Part shown: piece by piece, positions 1 to 10,440 of the stretch | How the letters are laid out: every line of letters begins with the position of its first letter | How positions within the stretch are numbered: position 1 is the stretch's first letter | NCBI RefSeq assembly: GCF_918797505.1 | Contig: NC_092802.1 | Location: 18,497,883 to 18,561,882 of the forward strand | Origin: Bemisia tabaci | Lineage: Eukaryota > Arthropoda > Insecta > Hemiptera > Aleyrodidae | Reading direction: 5' to 3' | Length of the DNA stretch: 64,000 nt | The notes under the pieces: model-generated | Database searches by the model: none | Told to the model about the DNA's origin: nothing | Seen by the model: the letters and a program-made list of their open reading frames with translations, nothing else | Position numbers and translations under genes: made by a program

Positions 1-8
1 TTTTAACT

Positions 9-44
<36 letters not shown>

Positions 45-722
45 GTCGTCAACTTTTAGGGGAAGTTTTTTAGGATAGGGCCGGGGTGACTATAGCCATC
101 TAGAATGACATGTGTGAGAAAAACGCAAATGAAAGATCCACATGCGTGCAGTATTGACAAAAATTGATAAATTCTTATAGGTGAAAACTAGTGTTGAAAG
201 ACATACTCTCCTTGATCAATCGGCCTAAAGACGAAACTTTCAAAGTTATTTGGCTTAATATAGTGGTGAAAGCTGCAAGTTCAGATATACGCGGTATTTA
301 CGGAAAACCACCGTAGCGCCTTAAAAAAATCAATTAGATCTTTGTTTTTAGCACAGAATTGACCAGAAATACACAAGAAAGTGCACTTTAGTGGAGAAAC
401 ACTTTCAAAAATTACTTAAGGGGCAAAAAAAAATGATAGTCTAAAATGCAACACCTAAAAAAGAGACTAACTTTCTCTCACACTGATCGAACTTTTTTTT
501 GCACAAATTGAGCTCGAAAGATGTCCTTCCAACCAGACTGGTTCCTTTCTTTCAACATTTATTTTTATTAACTTGGCAATACAGTAGGCAGAGGACAACA
601 TAGAACAAGGTTTCAATGACCTTGAGTCATGATGAGCAGGGAGAGATGGAGAGATTTTGAAATGCTGTCCATATTTTTCTTTATTCTGCGTAATGTTTAA
701 ATATTTCCCCTGGATTCTCGGC
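1..722. other. Gene-free left edge with a T homopolymer
   Basis: A run of more than 30 T lies at about 10-43. The rest is AT-rich with no ORF of note, no tRNA and no recognisable repeat ends. The homopolymer could be the tail of a retroposed element cut by the window edge, but nothing upstream is visible to test that. Confidence 0.5.
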
Positions 723-976
723 TATATACGTTACATTTTAAGCATTTCACTGTTGGACGAAATGTTCTAAAATGTTGAAAAATTCTCAGGAATTTTGAAA
801 ACCGGAAAAGTCTCGGGAGGGAACGCCCTCCCAAGATCATTCAGAAGACAGTTTTTGATGGCTCCACGACTCATTTTTTCATGAACCGGCAACACTGCTT
901 TCAAAATTACTGAGAATTTTTCAATATTTTAGAAAATTTTGTCCAACAGTGAAAAGCTTAAAATGTAACGTATATA
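723..976. repeat. Foldback MITE with ~78-bp inverted arms
   Basis: The left arm begins TATATACGTTACATTTTAAG and the right arm ends with its reverse complement, with only scattered mismatches over about 78 bp, leaving a spacer of about 100 bp. No coding sequence lies inside. The structure is that of a non-autonomous foldback DNA element; the transposase family is not evident because no clear target duplication was found. Confidence 0.75.
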
Positions 977-1110
977 AGTTATAAGCTTTTAAAGTTTCCA
1001 AATTTTGTCCGCCCTCTCTCATTGACTCGATCCACTGTGCGCCACCTTCCCACATAAAGTAGGATGAAAACAAAAGTAGGGTTGTCACTTTGTGGAAGGG
1101 GTCAGTGGGT

Positions 1111-1244
1111 CAACTGGACGTATTTCTGCCAATCGGAACTATGTGCAATAAAACATGAGCCCTGAGTTCCCTAAGAATATATGCATAACAGGGATCACGT
1201 CATAATGCACATAGTGCCGTTTGGCAGAAATACATCCAATTGTC
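1111..1244. repeat. Small inverted-repeat element (copy 1)
   Basis: Arms of about 38 bp: CAACTGGACGTATTTCTGCC on the left matches the reverse complement of the right end (GGCAGAAATACATCCAATTG) with a few mismatches. A second, shorter relative follows at 1296-1378, so this is a family rather than chance pairing. Confidence 0.65.
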
Positions 1245-1295
1245 GAATCTTTATCGAATGATCTTGGTCGATACATCCCTATCTTAACAGGGTTG

Positions 1296-1378
1296 ATTGG
1301 ACGTATTTATGCTAAAAGGAACTATGTGCATAGAGTTTGCGTGAGAAATAGTTCCTTTTGGCTTAAATACGTTCAATT
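1296..1378. repeat. Small inverted-repeat element (copy 2)
   Basis: About 30-bp arms (ATTGGACGTATTTATGCT on the left; its inverse at the right) related to the arms of the element at 1111-1244. The two lie about 50 bp apart in the same orientation. Confidence 0.6.
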
Positions 1379-1998
1379 ATCGATTAATGTTATTCAATAT
1401 TGATCAAAAATGCAAGTGGAGGGTACCAAGGTGGTCGATTTAAAAAATACGCCCATACAAATCTCGCTAAGGTAAAGTACTTTACTATATACATAAATAC
1501 GGAGGTGGACTTTCTTATGCTACCGTGCCAAGGAAAAACAAGGTATGAACACACAGATGTTGCCAAATTTCTGCCGACATACAATGCTTGAGATGGTTCT
1601 CTTATACAAATAAACGACGCATAAGAAACGTTTTCATTGTAAAAAGATACTTAATTTTAATCTCGACCGCAGAGATAGAGTAGTTGAATCACTCAGAATT
1701 GTAACCAGCAGTGCGTGTAGCAACTCCTCTTAAAGTTAAGACCACATGGAAAAACGCCCCACTCCTTTACTGTCGCACTAAAGGAAAACGTCGTTTGGAC
1801 AATCGAATTTTGGCAAATTTCCTATGATATAATATTAATCTTTGAGGAAACGTATGGATAATTTTCTTGAAATTTTCAGTTACTTACTCTAGATGAAATT
1901 GCGAGTGCGATTCAACAAAAATTTCAAAGGGAAATATACCTTGAGTCCCAAGTATGCTACATTTTCATAAGTTCCTACACCGTTGACCGGGCTTTTAA

Positions 1999-2162
1999 CA
2001 GTGGCGTGGCGTGATTTGCGATGTATCGATTGATCTGCCATTTAATTCTATGGAAAGGATCGATTAACAGAGTGTTCGCAGCGTACACCTTAATAATCGA
2101 TTCTTCACCTTAGCTTCAAATGGAGATATGATCGATGATCGATCATTCACGCCACGCCACTG
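1999..2162. mobile_element. hAT-like MITE, CAGTGGCG family, copy 1
   Basis: Begins CAGTGGCGTGGCGTGA and ends TCACGCCACGCCACTG, a 16-bp TIR that is perfect when inverted. CAGTGGCG-type ends are characteristic of hAT transposons. The interior has the ATCGATT motifs seen in the copy at 55918-56082. The flanking 8-mers do not match, so the target duplication has decayed or the site was rearranged. Confidence 0.8.
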
Positions 2163-2175
2163 CCTCTTGTTTTTA

Positions 2176-2600
2176 CTTCTCTCCCGAATGTGAGTGATAC
2201 CTCATTGGCAGTGTAGAGCGGATCGTCGCGAGTTCACGCCTCTCGCTAAAACGCCTTCAATTTTGAAGACGCAACACGGACATCCATCGAGTACGAATAG
2301 TTGTATCTCTGCGCCGTCCTCAACACGCGTCCATTCCCTTGCTCTAACTTCATATTGTGAATGTTTCCGTTTGTCCTATTTGTAGTAGTGCTTCAAAGGC
2401 TACGTGAGCAACACAACCGAGGGTTAGAGAGTCTTAATCGGGTCTCTTTCTTCAACTTCTCTTCCGAAGTCGAGCGACATCTCACTAGCAGCATAGAGCG
2501 GAGCGTTGCGAGTTCACGCAATTTCAGTACGCTTTAAAATGGTTGAATGAATGAATATTCTTTTTGGGCTGAATTTTTATTGGCGAGTAGACAAACGATA
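2176..2600. repeat. Dispersed repeat, arm 1 of an inverted pair with 6680-7105
   Basis: Contains GCCTTCAATTTTGAAGACGC, then a block around ATAGTTGTATCTCTGCGCCG, and ends TGGCGAGTAGACAAACGAT. The same sequence lies inverted at 6680-7105 with high identity over about 420 bp, and shorter copies lie at 7690-7875 and 50145-50570. The central block also resembles the satellite monomer at 10441-12950. It is non-coding. Confidence 0.75.
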
Positions 2601-2695
2601 ATTAACAGGATGTTCGCAGTGAACACCTTCATAATCGATTCTTTACCATAGCTCCAAATGGGGAATTATGATAATCGATCATTCACGCCTCGCCT
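2590..2695. repeat. Fragment of the CAGTGGCG hAT MITE
   Basis: The sequence from about 2598 (ATTAACAGGATGTTCGCAGT) to the ATCATTCACGCCTCGCC end at about 2695 matches the right two thirds of the MITE at 1999-2162. The left end is missing. Confidence 0.6.
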
Positions 2696-2751
2696 TTGGT
2701 TTTTAAATGATGCAAGATAGAACCGTAACCGGCCTTTGAGGCTTCGGTGGG

Positions 2752-2799
2752 AAGTAACGCCTTCATCATGAAAATATTTTCATGATGAAGGCGTTACTT
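2752..2799. repeat. 48-bp perfect palindrome without spacer
   Basis: Two 24-bp arms meet at AAAATATTTT (centre between 2775 and 2776). The left arm starts AAGTAACGCCTTCATCATG. Every position pairs; the first mismatch is 2751/2800. Confidence 0.85.
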
Positions 2800-3179
2800 A
2801 TGTGTCGTCGGCACTCTTCATCAAAAAATCATCCGAAGTAATCGCATTTTCCTCACTGATTTAAGTTGCTACACGCACTGCTGGTTAGAATTCTGAATGA
2901 TTCAACTACTATATCTCTGCGGTCGAGATTAAAATCAAGTATCTTTTACAATGAAAACGTTTCTTATGCGTCGTTTATTTGTATAAGAGAACTATCTCAA
3001 GCATTGTATGTCGGCAGAAATTTGGCAACATCTGTGTGTTCATACCTTGTTTTTCCTTGGCACGGTAGCATAAGAACGTCCACCTCCGTATTCATATATA
3101 TAGTAAAGTACTTTACCTTAGCGAGATTTGTATGGGCGTATTTTTTAAATCGACCACCTTGGTACCCTGGTAAGCTTAC

Positions 3180-3450
3180 CTAAAAACCGGTATTTTTACT
3201 GTTTTTTTCAGGTAAGAATACCACTTTTATTGGTAATCAATTCCCGGTAACTTCGCCATTTTATCTCGGTACTTCTACCACAGTCGATAAAAAATATTGG
3301 CGTTTTTACCAAGGTCCAGTAAAATTACCGAGAAAGTTCAATAATTTTACCGAGATTTCTCGGTAAAATTACCAATGCCATAAATGGTAATTTTACCAAG
3401 AAAAAACTGGGATCAAATAGAATCCTGAATTCTTGGTAATTTTACCCTTG
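3180..3450. repeat. Repeat rich in GGTAAAATTACC-type motifs
   Basis: At least six occurrences of GGTAATTTTACC or AAAATTACCG and their inverses are packed into about 250 bp. The motif resembles the AAATTACCGGTAAC minisatellite at 61725-62240, so both may derive from one repeat family. Confidence 0.55.
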
Positions 3451-3479
3451 CCTTAGTTAGTACACCGACATTTTTTTTT

Positions 3480-3975
3480 CAGTGTGGGTGTTACTGCCCT
3501 CCCCGGTACCATGGCAGGAGTATTCTATGAACCATGACGTCATCAGTGCTTCCTGTGTCTTCGATGTGGCAACTCAGGTCACACCGAAGGCGGCTTTTAT
3601 TCCGCTATCTCCCTGCTGCTGAGACGCTCCCCCCCCCCTCCACGTAGGTCTGCTCGCGCATATTTCACCGTTGTACATATTTAAACAAAAGAGCAGCCCC
3701 TCCCCCCTCCCTCCACGAAAGCATCCCCCACCCCCCTCGCGTCGCCTCTACCACCTCCCCGCTTTCTGCCCCATTGATAAAACATAACCCCCTTTCACCT
3801 TTATTAATCACTGTTTTATCGCGAGTCCGGTTTTTATTTTTAATTACAATTGGACCGTTTGTTTCAGAAAGGCCCAAAGGGTCGCTTTACGAGGGCCGGC
3901 CAGTGACGTCACGGAGGCTGAGTCGTCAAATTTTCTCGCTCCGTTTTGAAATGGAGGAATTCAACTGGAATTGGA
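3480..3975. other. Less repetitive, GC-richer stretch with two CRE octamers
   Basis: This stretch has C-rich tracts and two exact TGACGTCA octamers at 3535-3542 and 3904-3911, the CREB/ATF site. A pyrimidine tract ending in CAG at about 3868 resembles a splice acceptor, and a short ORF follows, but no domain is recognisable. It could be a decayed promoter or first exon; no gene is called. Confidence 0.35.
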
Positions 3976-4287
3976 TAGAGTCCCTTTGTACTGAGAGTCA
4001 AGACAACACCCCCTCATGGAGTCACGAACGGGAATAAAGATTATAGAAATTGACCGTTTTTCGTAATCTTTGATCGGCCCATTCTCAAATTCTTTTCTCC
4101 GTTCCTTCTCTCATTCCGTTTGTTCCTTACCGAACCCGTAATTCCCTGGTTCATTCCAGAATATAATATTTGCAGTCGGTGAAAATGTAATCTTTATTCC
4201 CGTTTGTGACACTGTGAAGGCCTAAAATACGGGAATCAATTAGAAATGGATTCACATTGTCTTGATTCTCAGTATAAAGGGACTCTA
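3976..4287. mobile_element. MITE with 31-bp TIRs, TAGAGTCCCTTT family
   Basis: Left end TAGAGTCCCTTTGTACTGAG and right end CTCAGTATAAAGGGACTCTA are inverted repeats of about 31 bp. Related sequences, including the internal GGAATAAAGATTA-type and TTCCCGTTTGTGACACT blocks, recur in introns of the gene at about 33380-33620 and 34947-35190. Confidence 0.75.
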
Positions 4288-4625
4288 GAATTTGAGTGCT
4301 TCGAGAGAGAAAGAGAGAGGATTTATATTGTGAGACCCGTTAAGGATTGGTTTTCCTAACGAGAGTTGTAACTTCATGAAGTTGAATGATATAAGTGAAT
4401 CTTTCCATGAATATGATTGTGCAATTACGGACCGGCGGTCCTCTTGATTTTGCGTGGAATTAAAAGAAAAGTCGGTGAGATTTTCAGGTGGATATGTCTA
4501 ACAGCATTCTAGTATATATGTAAATAAAAAGTGCGGGTGGAAAGTTTGCAACGTTGAGAGTCAATTGCTTTCTTTTTCCGAAGAACGATGGTATGGGACC
4601 CAAAATTGATGGATGAATCAAGAAG

Positions 4626-5235
4626 ATGGGCGTAAACAAAGACATAAAGACGGAGCGCTCGTATCTAAAAGCACGGGGAAAAAGTGAAGCTAGGTTCGGC
4701 GCTGCGCGCTTGTGTGAGTGTGTAAATGAGCGCGGGAATCCATGGCGGCAAACGGAAATTCGATTTGAACTTGTCCTCTTGATTTTTCCACATTTCTTCT
4801 TCGAAACGTATTTTAAATTCCTAAAACGAATATACTAAGAAAGTTCGGTCTGCGTCCTAACAGAATACACCTACTTTTGCTCGGTAACAGGCAATAATCT
4901 CAGATAAAGTTAGTTTTTCTTCTGCTCATGGTGGTTCTGCAGGTTCAAACAGGCCGTTACAGTTCTAGATGACCGTCACTCCCAAATGAAATTAATCGGT
5001 CGACGACGGACCAAAGCTAACCTAAAGTTAAGGAAATATGAGTGGGTAAGTGAATTTGGGCAAAAATCAACCTAGAATACTTTGTTTCCGCAATTATTTT
5101 ATTCAGTTCCCGCCCTACATTTGAATTCAAACTTGTCCCAATTTCGCCGCCAATCCTCTAGCCAATAGTAGAGGTGGTTGAAAAGAAGCTTCATTTTTTG
5201 CTTTTAGCCCTCCGTCTTTATGTCTTTGGGCGTAA
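4626..5235. repeat. Inverted-repeat element, AAAGACATAAAGACGGAG arms
   Basis: The left arm (about 4626-4675) contains AAAGACATAAAGACGGAG and a CTAAAAGC block; the right arm (about 5185-5235) is the inverse. Both arms carry a GGGCGTAAA motif at the outer edge. The interior of about 500 bp has no recognised protein. Confidence 0.6.
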
Positions 5236-5610
5236 ATGAGTATGGACAACTCGAAAATTTGGAGGTTAGGTTCGATCAGGTTGTGCAGTTCTCGGGGCCC
5301 GAAAAGGCAGCCAACCTATTAACTCAGATTATCCAGTGGTGCTTATTTAAACTCCAAGAGTACACTGATCAAAATTTATAACAGTACGTATAAAACTTAG
5401 ATTTTGCATAAATTTTCTCAGTTTCAAAGTCTTAATCCTTAAAAACGATTGTTTACAATGCGCTGTTGGCCCTATTGATTAATCTTTCAAATGCATAGGT
5501 TGGCAGCGGCACTTTTCTAGTGCGATTATCGTTTTTCACGTTGCTGCCCTTTTGGGGCTTAAGAGCTACATAAATTGAGTTGTCCATACTCTCCCTGTAA
5601 AGGTACTCCA
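5236..5610. repeat. Inverted-repeat element, GAGTATGGAC ends
   Basis: The left end (GAGTATGGACAACTC) and right end (GAGTTGTCCATACTC) are inverted repeats, followed inward by the GGGCCCGAAAAGGCAGCCAAC-type block and its inverse. Relatives with the same GGTTGGC and GGGCC blocks lie in the introns at about 34558-34890 and 35190-35335. Confidence 0.65.
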
Positions 5611-6295
5611 GCGTAAATATGATTTAAAATTCGTTTTCATTGATTTATAACGCCGCGGATTTTAACCAGATGACGTAATGTAACATGCAAATACAAATGA
5701 AGCATACAAACGTATAACACATAATCTACGAACCAATTCTGAGAATCCATGACTGCGAACACCTTTTTTGTCGAAATGTTGCCAACGAGTGCTGAAGGTG
5801 ATATCTGTCAAAATTTGGCAACGACGCATCCTTTCCATCCAAAGTGGTTGCCATTTTTGGACCTGTTCATTCAGCCTCAATGGGGTTAATTGTAAGTGCA
5901 CACTTCATACTCTCCTGATGAAGGTAAGATAGTGGAACCAAGATCAGCCTAGCTGCATCTCTTGTTGCCTAATTTCGACTTAATCTATGTTTTTAAACTG
6001 AAAAATAGACAATGTTCCGACTTGAACTTTGCGTAATGTACCTCGAGGTTACAAATAATATATCCACAAGATTGAAAGTTCAAATATTGCTCATTTTGAT
6101 GTCAAAATAATTCTGTACAAATCCGTGCAATCGGTGGATTACAGAACATGGCGAGGGTCGGAAAATTAATCGAAAAGCTTCTTTCCTCATCAAATGTTCG
6201 AGTAAGGTACGGAGAGTTTTCAAAATCAACTCATGAGTTAGGGATCGGCGTTCGTGTTTTTATTTTAAAATAAAGAATCAAAACCAGAAAAAATA
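5611..6295. other. Unassigned interval
   Basis: This stretch is AT-rich with two TTGGCAAC-type blocks (about 5770-5822) of the sort seen in the MITE arms elsewhere in the window. A minus-strand ORF at 5662-5901 has no recognisable domain. No gene is supported. Confidence 0.5.
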
Positions 6296-6563
6296 CACGG
6301 AAAAAGAGGGAGGGGTTAAGTCCCGAGTGTTAGATGATATGGACATTCCCAATTAATTGTGGTAATACCCCGATTAATTGTAGTGGTATCCCAATTAATT
6401 GTAGTGATATCCCGATAAATTAGGTTACTAGCCCAAATGTTGAGGTACTACCCCAACTTGAGTTGCGGTGCTACCAAAATTAATTGGAAATGTCCATATC
6501 ATCCAAAAACTTTGGGTAGTAGAACAGTTTTGGGGGATAACCCCTGACACTTTTTTCCGCGAT
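6296..6563. mobile_element. MITE with nested inverted repeats
   Basis: An inner pair at 6333-6503 (GATGATATGGACATT and its inverse) sits inside a weaker outer pair (ACACGGAAAAAG on the left, CTTTTTTCCGCG on the right). Between them CCCAATTAATTGTAGTG-type units repeat about four times. No coding content. Confidence 0.65.
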
Positions 6564-6679
6564 CAGAAAAAAAAACAGAGTCAACGTGGCGTCAAATCAG
6601 CTTTTGAAAAAAAATTCTTAGTTCGCCAAATAGCAAAAGCAATGGGTTTCACAAAAACTTCCATCTTCTTCTGGTGCAT

Positions 6680-7105
6680 ATCGTTTGTCTACTCGCCAAT
6701 AAAAATTCAGCCCAAAAAGAATATTCATTCATTCAACCATTTTAAAGCGTACTGAAATTGCGTGAACTCGCAACGCTCCGCTTTATGCTGCTAGTGAGAT
6801 GTCGCTCGACTTCGGAAGAGAAGTTGAAGAAAGAGACCCGATTACGACTCTCTAACCCTCGGTTGTGTTGCTCACGTAGCCTTTGAAGCACCACTACAAA
6901 TAGGACAAACGGAAACATTCACAATATAAGTTTAGAGCAAGGGAATGGACGCGCGTTGATGACGGCGCAGAGATACAACTATTCGTACTTGATGGATGTC
7001 CGTGTTGCGTCTACAAAATTGAAGGCGTTATGGCGAGAGGCGTGAACTCGCAATGATCCGCTCTATACTGCCGATGAGGTATCGCTTCGATTCGGGAGAA
7101 AGGTT
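6680..7105. repeat. Dispersed repeat, arm 2, inverse of 2176-2600
   Basis: Reverse complement of 2176-2600 over about 420 bp, including GTTTGTCTACTCGCCAATAA, the CGGCGCAGAGATACAACTAT block and AATTGAAGGCG. Together the arms could pair over a 4-kb loop. The ORFs here are repeat translations. Confidence 0.75.
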
Positions 7106-7237
7106 AACAAAGAAAGCCCTATTCCGTCACTCCTGTCTTCGGTTGTGTTACTCAAGTAGCCCTTTGGGCACCAATACCAATAAGACAAAACGCAACCAAC
7201 ACAGTACTGCCGTGCCAAGCAAGAACGTCGCAATGGG

Positions 7238-7463
7238 ATAAAAAACACATTGGATCTACAGTCCAGACTCTTGAAAACATTGACAAGAAAAAATACTCTT
7301 GATTCAATCGGATTTTGGCTTAAATCAAAACGAAATCCGCTTAAATTCAGAGGCTTGGTTCTTGATTTAAGCTAGATTCTAATTGAACCAAGAGTACTTT
7401 TTCTTGTCGATGTTTTTGAGAGTCTGGACTCTAGATCAAATGTGTTTTTTTTTTTTTTCAGTG
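7238..7463. mobile_element. Hairpin foldback MITE (FB-1), copy 1
   Basis: About 100-bp arms: ACACATTGGATC, then CAGTCCAGACTCTTGAAAAC, then GACAAGAAAAAATACTCTTG, and their inverse ending in CAGTG. The element is almost entirely hairpin. Copies 2 and 3 are at 57687-57912 and 62314-62542. This copy has lost the CACTGG at its left tip. Confidence 0.8.
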
Positions 7464-7689
7464 CGTAAATCCGTCAAGATTTTCCCTCAATTTTTGGAAC
7501 TTAACGCTTCATAAAATAAAAACTGTTTCACCAACGCACCTCAAATTTTCAGGTCAAGCTCTTCATAGTATTTGCGAAAGAATTCTGTAAAAACATTGTC
7601 TTAAGGTACACGAGGTTTTCTGCTATGATACATTGTTTCCAAGAAATGTAACATGGGGTTTATGTACGGCGGTCTCGCGTTGCACAGCA

Positions 7690-7875
7690 GAATGTGAAGA
7701 GAGAGGAAGGGAATGGACGCGCATTGATGACGGCGCAGAGATACAACTATTCGTGCTCGATGGATGACCGCGTTGCGTTATCAAAATTGAAGGCGTTTTG
7801 CAGAGAGGCTTGAACTGGAACTCGCAATGGTCCGCTCCATACTGCCAAGGAGGTATCACTCACATTCGGGAGAGA
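7690..7875. repeat. Partial copy of the 6680-7105 repeat
   Basis: Same orientation as 6680-7105: GGGAATGGACGCGCATTGAT, then the CGGCGCAGAGATACAACTAT block and AATTGAAGGCG. About 180 bp remain. Confidence 0.65.
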
Positions 7876-8030
7876 AGTAAAAACAAGACGACGGTTCTAA
7901 ATGTTTTATAAAGCACATATATCTTATCATTTGACTGATCTTATTATTTTTTATACCTAAGACACTTAAACACTATGTTAAATAGACTTTTTGAAAATCA
8001 TAATCCACATACTTCCTTTCTTTTGAAGTC

Positions 8031-8219
8031 TTTTTTTTTTACTACTTCAAATGGCCCACAAGGGCGAATCCTGCGCTTTAGTCCCGTCCCCCCTCCGTCC
8101 CTAACAACCAGCCCCAGGCAAACATTGATGTTTAAGATCATCAAACTCGGGTCACCTGGCCGGGAATCGAACCCGGGACCTCCCAATTATGGAGCTGGCG
8201 CTACAACCACTACACCATA
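8031..8219 (-). mobile_element. tRNA-derived SINE
   Basis: Read on the minus strand, the head has a Pol III A box (TGGTGTAGTGG, about 8206-8216) and a B box (GGTTCGATTCC, about 8163-8173) at tRNA-like spacing, with a T-arm stem CCGGG/CCCGG. A body of about 110 bp follows and ends in an A run (T run on the plus strand, about 8031-8041). The acceptor stem does not close, because the 5' end meets the MITE at 8216-8476. It is therefore a SINE, not a working tRNA gene. The ORF across it is incidental. Confidence 0.7.
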
Positions 8220-8476
8220 CTGCCGTGCTACGGAAGAACGCCGTATGAACATTCGAGAGTTGCCAAATTTCCTCCGATAAAATGTTTGTTTTTGAAGGAG
8301 GTTATGCATATTACCCCTCGAAATTTTCAGAATTTTTAGATAAAATTACGAACAAAATCCTCTTAAAAATTGGAGGAAAAATATTCAAGAATTTTCCTGA
8401 AAACTCGTGATTTGTTGAAGAAAATTTGGCAACGCCCGAAGGTTCATACGGCGTTTTTTCTTAGCACGGCAGCATA
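8216..8476. mobile_element. MITE with CTGCCGTGCTA ends
   Basis: The left end (CATACTGCCGTGCTACGGAA) and right end (TTAGCACGGCAGCATAG) are inverted repeats of about 50 bp that include CGCCGTATGAAC and GTTGCCAAATTTCC blocks. It abuts the SINE head and probably inserted there. The same blocks occur in the arms of the 1421-3167 element and, decayed, near 22650-22700. Confidence 0.65.
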
Positions 8477-8479
8477 GGA

Positions 8480-10440
8480 GGCCGATAAGTTGCTCAATTT
8501 TGGTGCTTCAATTCTTTCCTTACTTAATCTTTATATTCTTATTTATTGCAGCTGTTAACCACTGTTATTGTCCCCCATGTCAAAATGTCAAGTGAAACGA
8601 GGTGTATGAAGTTAAATATTGAATAGGCCGATTCATGTGCGAAAATTATCGTTTCCTGCGATTTTACATTTTTTATCAGTTGCAATTTCAAAGTTCCTTG
8701 TTAACTGAAACTTAACGTTTCTTATAAGTTGAAACGTCTTGTGAACGCGTAAGTCTATTCAGCAACTTTATCGAACAAATTTAACTGACAGAGCTGCAGC
8801 CTCTTTTGTCCGATTGATAAATTAGCCTATTTATTTGTGCTTGTGTGATGCAATTTGGTTTCGGTCGAATCTTGTTGAATCTTATCATATCATTCACGAC
8901 ATTGAACACTTTCCACTCCGAAACGCCTTCAAAAAGTTGCTCAAGCCACTAAACGTATTTGTTAAACTCTAAAATTGTATACACCAAGAATTGAAGGAGC
9001 TATAGACTTTTATGGGTCTTATAACGTGATGCAGAGTTCTGAAAATCTCATTTTTCTTGCTTCTTTCCGTTTTCTTCTCGCCTAATTCATGAAGAAATTG
9101 AAATGATAAATTTTAATGAATAACAGCTTAAAACGCACAAAAAATTCAAAGAAACCACTTTATCTTTTCACATTATTTTAACCCGTGATCTCCTGCCGCA
9201 CGCTTTTAGCCGATTTTGTCGTATGAAGATACGAAATTAAAAACTGAGAACTCAAGTGATCGACACTAGCCATGATATTGAGCTTGCATAATATGTGTAT
9301 GATGCTGGAGTCGCATAAAGTCACTTCAGTTCTTTGTTATTTTCCTTCCGTCTGATAAATTTAGCCTATTTTTTTCCGTGCGTTTCAGTCTATTTCGCAT
9401 ATTAACCAATTTATTCTAAAGATGTAGTGATGGATTCAAAATCAAACTTGTTTAATGTCGCCTTGATATTTTAGATTTGCAATAAGATTTCAGTTGAGCT
9501 TTTCCCCTTCAAGGAGGCCTACCAAAAAGAAAACAATTCTGTTAAGCTTTTGGAAAACAAGTTGATTTAAAGGTATTTCGGGGCTAACATGCAAATTACC
9601 GGTATAAAGGGAAAATCAGCAAAATCGCACGATGTGGCCTCTTTGAAGGGGAAAAAAGGGCATTTTAAAATAGACGAGATAAATGTTATTATTTGTCTCG
9701 TAAAGTACTCTAAAAAAGTGTGTTACGTCCAAAAATGTCAAAGCCGTAGCAACATTTTAAAGGGAGGGAAAAAATTCGCGAAATGAGGGAAAAATGCGTG
9801 TTCGCGCGCCACGCTCGCAAGCTGCTCGCTACTTTCGGCTATTTGAGAGGCGTTTTAAAATATTTTTTCCCCATTTTCATTTTTTCCCTGATATTTTCCC
9901 ATCAAATGGAACCATTTGCAGGGTTCCGCACTCTAAATTTCCGTAAAGTCAAAAATAAGGGCTGCCCTACGCGAGTAACCTCTTCTGCAATAGCAATGTT
10001 GACCATTTTAACGCCAAAATCCGGTACTTTACGATGGGCGCAAGGACTCGATTGACTTGAAACCTTTTCTGACGATACAAGGGCATGCTTCTTGAAACAT
10101 TGGAACCCAAATTAGTGATATTATTGTTTTTATCTTGATAGCGTGCGAGTGAACCGTTGCCAAAATAGCCATTTTGACCGTTTTGGCGCCAAAAAAAAAA
10201 ACGATTTTTTCGGTGGGAGTCACCATGCGTGAAGGCTTGAATTTTTTGGGGGGAACAACTGGGTATATTACCTACATTTTAGGGCAAAAACAAAAAATGT
10301 ATGTGCTCTCATTTTTTTTTAAAATCGGTAAAATCTGGAAAAAATCGAAAATTTACGATTTTTACGAATTTTTTTAGGGGCCTAAATATGGTGCGATCAA
10401 TTTGATTTTTTTAGGGGCATTTTGGTGTCCTAACCCAGGG
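8480..10440. other. Unassigned AT-rich interval
   Basis: ORFs up to 90 codons show no recognisable domain and have low-complexity composition. The phrase TTTTGGCGCCAAAAA at about 10180-10195 and the related block near 10010 suggest decayed repeats. No splice-consistent exon chain was found. Confidence 0.5.

Larger units (their letters stand above)
1421..3167. mobile_element. Large foldback element with ~305-bp terminal inverted repeats
   Basis: Positions 1421-1725 and 2864-3167 are reverse complements with few differences, both bounded outside by GGTACCAAGGTGG or its inverse. The interior (about 1.1 kb) contains a hAT-like MITE (1999-2162), a dispersed repeat (2176-2600), a MITE fragment and a 48-bp palindrome, so it is a composite built by later insertions. 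Short ORFs in the arms are only translations of the repeat. No transposase is present. Confidence 0.75.

Noticed and set aside
8139..8219. Functional tRNA gene
   Set aside because: The B and A boxes are good but no acceptor stem can form, and a body with an A tail follows: a SINE.
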